Shown here piece after piece: positions 51,531 to 54,782 of a stretch of DNA of 54,782 nt. Both the position numbers and the translations under genes were made by a program. The stretch spans positions 1 to 54,782 of the forward strand of contig CALUMB010000008.1 of the NCBI GenBank assembly GCA_944321645.1. Direction: 5' to 3'. The notes under the pieces are model-generated. The model did no database searches and was not told the origin of the DNA. It worked only from the letters and a program-made list of their open reading frames with translations. Position 1 is the stretch's first letter. Every line of letters starts with the position of its first letter. This DNA comes from an uncultured Prevotella sp. GTDB lineage: Bacteria > Bacteroidota > Bacteroidia > Bacteroidales > Bacteroidaceae.

Positions 51531-52940
51531 ATGAGGCACAGATGCAACCCGATGTTTGCCGTGGCCGTGCTGGCCCCCTTCGTACTGTGGGGCGTGTGCG
51601 TGGTGATGCCCGTGTTCGACGACTGGGGCTACCTTACCACGCCCGGGCGGGGCATGGGCTTCACTGTGGCGTCGCTCCTTCCCGACAACCACTATTGGCG
51701 TCCGTTCGACGCGCTTTTCGGCCTTTTGCTCGCACAGTGGCCTGCGGCGTTTCCCCTGCTCAACCATGTCTGCATCTTTGCCGCCCATGTCGGCTGCGCC
51801 GCATTGGTTTGGCGGGCGGCAGGGTGGCTTGGGTTGCCGCGTGGGGCTACGTTCGTTGCCGTGCTATTTTTCTTCGTTTCGCCTGCCGCGGCAGGCACAT
51901 TGCTCAACACCGACTCGCTCAACCAGGCATATTCCTGCCTTTGCGGCCTGCTTTCCCTGCACGCATACATGGCCCATGGCGGCCGCAGCCGCTTCCTGCT
52001 ATACTCTTTTTGGGTGCTCATGGCAGCCTTGTGGAAGGAGAACGGGCTTGCCTGGGCAGCCGCCTCGCCGCTGTTTGCGTTTGTCGCGGCAGGCGGCGAC
52101 CGTCGCCTTCTCGTGCGCGGCGCGTGCTGCTGCGTGTTGCTTTGCGCCGCATATCTTTGCGCGAGGCTTAGCCTCCAGGTAGGGGATATGGTCGGCGACG
52201 ATTTCTTCGAGGAGCGGCAGGGGTCGTTCCCAAAATACGTTGCCACGTGGCTCGGCTACTCGTTGCTGCCCCTCGACTACATTTCGCTTATGCACCGGCC
52301 ATCCCGCAGCTGGCTTCTCGTCGGGCTTACGGCGGCCCTGTCGCTTCCGTTTGTGGCCTTCGCGCTTCGCGGCGCGTGGCGAGGCCGTGCCGACCGGCGG
52401 CTTGTGGGCGCTGCCGCTTGTGCCGCCATGGCCGCCTCGCCCCACCTGCTCACCATGTTTGGCAATATGCACTGCTACGCCAGCCTGCCCATGGTGGCCT
52501 TGGCCGTGGCGGTAGCCTTGGCTCGTTGCGGGCGTGGCCGTGGCGTGGCCGTGGCCTTTGGCCTCTACATGGCGGCCTGCGCCGTTTCCGACTTTCGCCA
52601 TTGGCAGGCAGCGTACAGGTCTGGCCGTGTGGGTCAAGATATGGCCGCAATGGTGCTGGGGCAGTCGTCGCGCAAGGCCGACAAGGTGCTCCTGCTTTTC
52701 GACGAGAGGTTGGGCGAGGGCTATTCCACCTTTTGCCGCCCCCCGCTCGAGGCGTTCGGCTACGGCGAGGCCGTCCGTATGCAGACGCGCTATGAGTGGC
52801 CGCGCACCATCGTGGGGCTTGACGTGGGCGGCGCCGACAGCGCGGCCGTGGCGGCTGAAGCCCGCAAGGGGCTTGCCCGCGGCTTCGGCGCAGTGTGGAT
52901 GTCGCGCGGCGACAGCGCGTGGGTAGTGGCCGAAAGGTGA
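51531..52940 (+). CDS. Polytopic membrane protein, GT-C glycosyltransferase-like
   Basis: The 469-residue protein has about 9-11 membrane segments. After the first one there is an acidic pair D30-D31 in MPVFDDWGYL, the position and type of the loop motif used by GT-C fold glycosyltransferases. A soluble C-terminal domain of about 80 residues follows the membrane part (KADKVLLLFDERLGEGYSTFC). The expected activity is transfer of a sugar from a lipid-phosphate donor, but no further motif confirms it. Composition is rich in Ala, Cys and Trp. It precedes the PorZ homologue by 49 nt, so the two may share a transcript. Confidence 0.7.
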   Translation: MRHRCNPMFAVAVLAPFVLWGVCVVMPVFDDWGYLTTPGRGMGFTVASLLPDNHYWRPFDALFGLLLAQWPAAFPLLNHVCIFAAHVGCAALVWRAAGWLGLPRGATFVAVLFFFVSPAAAGTLLNTDSLNQAYSCLCGLLSLHAYMAHGGRSRFLLYSFWVLMAALWKENGLAWAAASPLFAFVAAGGDRRLLVRGACCCVLLCAAYLCARLSLQVGDMVGDDFFEERQGSFPKYVATWLGYSLLPLDYISLMHRPSRSWLLVGLTAALSLPFVAFALRGAWRGRADRRLVGAAACAAMAASPHLLTMFGNMHCYASLPMVALAVAVALARCGRGRGVAVAFGLYMAACAVSDFRHWQAAYRSGRVGQDMAAMVLGQSSRKADKVLLLFDERLGEGYSTFCRPPLEAFGYGEAVRMQTRYEWPRTIVGLDVGGADSAAVAAEARKGLARGFGAVWMSRGDSAWVVAER

Positions 52941-52989
52941 GCCTCCCGCGCCTTCCTGGCAGAACACAAGAGACGAAACATACAGCAAT

Positions 52990-54782
52990 ATGAACCATAG
53001 CATGACTTCAATACTTCGTGGCGCGGCGTTGGCGGTGGCATTCTCCGCCGCCGCGTGGCTGCCCGCCGCAGGCGCCCGTGCCGCCGCGCTGGGGCAGTGG
53101 AGGGCCTATATGGCCTACCACGATGTGCAGCAGGTGTGCGAGGCAGGCCGTTACCTGTTTGTCAGGGCGTCCAACAGCCTCTACCAGTACAACGCCGACG
53201 ACCAGTCGATAGTGACCTACGACAAGGTGAACGGCCTTAGCGACACCTACATCACGGCCATGGCGTGGAACGCCCAGGCCCGCCGCCTCGTGGTGGTCTA
53301 CGACAACAGCAACATCGACCTCGTGGCGACCGACGGCGACGTGGCCAACATTCCCGACCTGTACCTAAAGGCCATGACCGAGGACAAGACCGTCAACAGC
53401 ATCACCGTGAGCGGCAACCATGCCTACCTCGCCACAAACTTCGGCGTTGTCAAGGTCAACGTGGCCGCCGCGGAGATAAGCGAGACCTACATTCTCGGCA
53501 TTGCCGTGGCGAGGGTGGGGCTGGCGTCGGGCAACATCTACGTGCGCTCGGCCTCGGGCGAAGTGCTTTGCGCCGCCCTGTCCGACAACCTCATCGACCG
53601 CAACAGCTGGGCTGCCGCCACTTCGTACCCGCAGGGCATATTCGACGTTGACGACTCCGAGACCGCCGACAACCTCCAGCTCGTGTCCACGCTCGCCCCG
53701 GGCGGCCCCGCCTACAACAACTTTGGCTTCCTCCGCTTCATCGGCGGCAGGCTCTATTGCGTAAACGGGCGGTCGGACGTTGAGTACCCCGCCACGCTCC
53801 AAGTCTACGACGGCCGTGGCTGGACTCTGTTTGAAGGCGACCTGTCGGGGCAGACAGGCCATGCCTACCGCAACCTCTACTGCTGCGACGTAGACCCCCG
53901 CGACACGAGCCACGTGTTCGCCGGGGGGCAGACGGGGCTTTACGAGTTCCGCCACGGACGCTTCATTAAGGAGTACAACGTTGACAACAGCCCGCTACAG
54001 ACGGCCGGCACCGTTGGCAACAACAACAAGAACTACGTGCTCGTCACCGGCCTGAAGTATGCCGCCGACGGCTCGCTGTGGGTGGCAAACAGCACCGCCC
54101 CAAGCGCGTCGCTCTTCGAGTTGCGACCCGACGGCACATGGGTCTCCCACCACGACGACCGCCTGCTGGTCGAGTCTGGCAGCATGACGTTCGCCATGGA
54201 AAACCTTAAGGACCTCACGTTCGACAGCCGCGGCGTTATATGGCTTAACAACGACTACTGGCACGTGCCGGGAGTGGTGCGCTACGACGCGGCCTCGGGT
54301 CGGCTCAACGTGTGCAAGTCGTTTGCCAACCAAGACGGCCTCTCCCTCACGCTCACTTCCATCAACAGCCTGGCCGAAGACCGCGAGGGCAACATCTGGT
54401 TTGCCACCAACGTCGGCCCGGTGTACATAAGCAGCGCCGAGGCGGCAGCCGGTACCGACGACTTTACGTTTGTGCAGCCAAAGATTCCGCGCAACGACGG
54501 CTCTAACCTGGCCGACTACCTGCTCAACAACATCCCCGTGAAGACGTTGGCCATCGACGGGGCCAACCGCAAGTGGCTCGGCACGACAGGCAACGGGGTG
54601 TATCTCATCAGCTCCGACAACATGACCCAGCTCCGCCACTTCACCACCGAGAACAGCCCCTTGCTCTCCGACAACATCCTTTCCATTGCCATCGACGGCG
54701 CAACGGGCGAAGTTTTCTTCGGCACCGACCGCGGCCTTTGCTCCTACATGAGCGACGCCACGTCGCCTGCCGAGGAGATGGA
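52990..54782 (+). CDS. porZ: PorZ-like type IX secretion protein, truncated by window end
   Basis: The frame is open from ATG 52990 to the last base (597 codons plus two nucleotides), so the C-terminus is missing. After a signal peptide (about 31 residues), the mature part starts LGQWRAYMAYHDVQQVCEAG and LFVRASNSLYQYN, typical of PorZ. The two beta-propellers follow: the first with repeated YLATNFGVVKVN and DGRGWTLFEGDLSG blades, and the second with GSLWVANS, RGVIWLNNDYWHVPGV, REGNIWFATNVGP and RKWLGTTGNGVYLI. In Porphyromonas PorZ is an outer-membrane surface protein that hands A-LPS to the PorU sortase. A C-terminal sorting domain would lie beyond the window. The homology call is strong; an identical role in this organism is inference. 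Confidence 0.82.
   Translation, partial: MNHSMTSILRGAALAVAFSAAAWLPAAGARAAALGQWRAYMAYHDVQQVCEAGRYLFVRASNSLYQYNADDQSIVTYDKVNGLSDTYITAMAWNAQARRLVVVYDNSNIDLVATDGDVANIPDLYLKAMTEDKTVNSITVSGNHAYLATNFGVVKVNVAAAEISETYILGIAVARVGLASGNIYVRSASGEVLCAALSDNLIDRNSWAAATSYPQGIFDVDDSETADNLQLVSTLAPGGPAYNNFGFLRFIGGRLYCVNGRSDVEYPATLQVYDGRGWTLFEGDLSGQTGHAYRNLYCCDVDPRDTSHVFAGGQTGLYEFRHGRFIKEYNVDNSPLQTAGTVGNNNKNYVLVTGLKYAADGSLWVANSTAPSASLFELRPDGTWVSHHDDRLLVESGSMTFAMENLKDLTFDSRGVIWLNNDYWHVPGVVRYDAASGRLNVCKSFANQDGLSLTLTSINSLAEDREGNIWFATNVGPVYISSAEAAAGTDDFTFVQPKIPRNDGSNLADYLLNNIPVKTLAIDGANRKWLGTTGNGVYLISSDNMTQLRHFTTENSPLLSDNILSIAIDGATGEVFFGTDRGLCSYMSDATSPAEEM

Overview
This 54.8 kb window is chromosomal DNA from a GC-rich member of the Bacteroidales, most likely Prevotellaceae or a close relative; the species cannot be named from sequence alone. 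The evidence is the promoter style (TTG or TTTG, 19-21 nt, then TAnnTTTG, with no consistent Shine-Dalgarno), the gene families (S46 dipeptidyl-peptidase, DUF2851, DUF4251, DUF4252, DUF3332, WbqC, BspA-like leucine-rich repeats, a PorZ homologue) and the many lipoproteins and outer-membrane proteins. There is no rRNA operon, integrase, transposase, prophage or CRISPR array.

Layout. 1-1100: an untranslated stretch with a 22-bp tandem array and a tRNA-Arg. 1.1-6.7 kb (+): a nucleoside-recognition (SpmA/SpmB-like) membrane protein, a four-helix-bundle protein, a Wzx-type flippase and a DPP7-type peptidase. 6.9-12 kb: a membrane-anchored AraC regulator, a DUF4251 lipoprotein, an Rpn-family nuclease and pnp. 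12-23.3 kb: an envelope block of lipoproteins and secreted proteins, including an LRR protein with a T9SS-like tail, a thioredoxin-fold lipoprotein and an OmpA-VWA pair. 23.5-28 kb: nhaA, a GH127 arabinofuranosidase and a YbjN-like protein. 28.3-34.4 kb (-): an ECF sigma/anti-sigma/DUF4252 operon, then NUDIX, dus, dprA, thioesterase and DUF2851. 35-38.8 kb (+): dapB, two signal peptidases and WbqC. 39-44 kb: GH35, PAP2, a candidate structured RNA and GH43. 45-54.8 kb (+): an AlbA/Schlafen-type ATP-binding regulator, leuS, YitT, rdgB, a GT-C-like membrane protein and a PorZ homologue cut by the window end.

The genes are mostly housekeeping and envelope functions. PorZ at the right edge and the LRR protein's C-terminal tail fit a type IX secretion system. 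The three glycosidases have no SusC/SusD partners here, so this is not a complete polysaccharide utilisation locus.

The most unusual content lies between genes. Five intergenic arrays are built from 22-bp units: a 13-bp quasi-palindromic core (AAACGKSNCGTTT) plus a variable 9-bp spacer. They recur roughly every 7.5-14.5 kb, and the best is exactly 6 x 22 bp. Three envelope-gene promoters lack the usual -33 TTG and instead carry a shared box (TTAAsAAACrTTAACG followed by a G-run) 22-23 nt before the -7 element. Two other transcripts appear to start with the same 31-nt leader. A rod-shaped structured RNA candidate with a terminator lies at 42571-42720. I know of no description of the arrays, the box or the leader, but I could not search for one.
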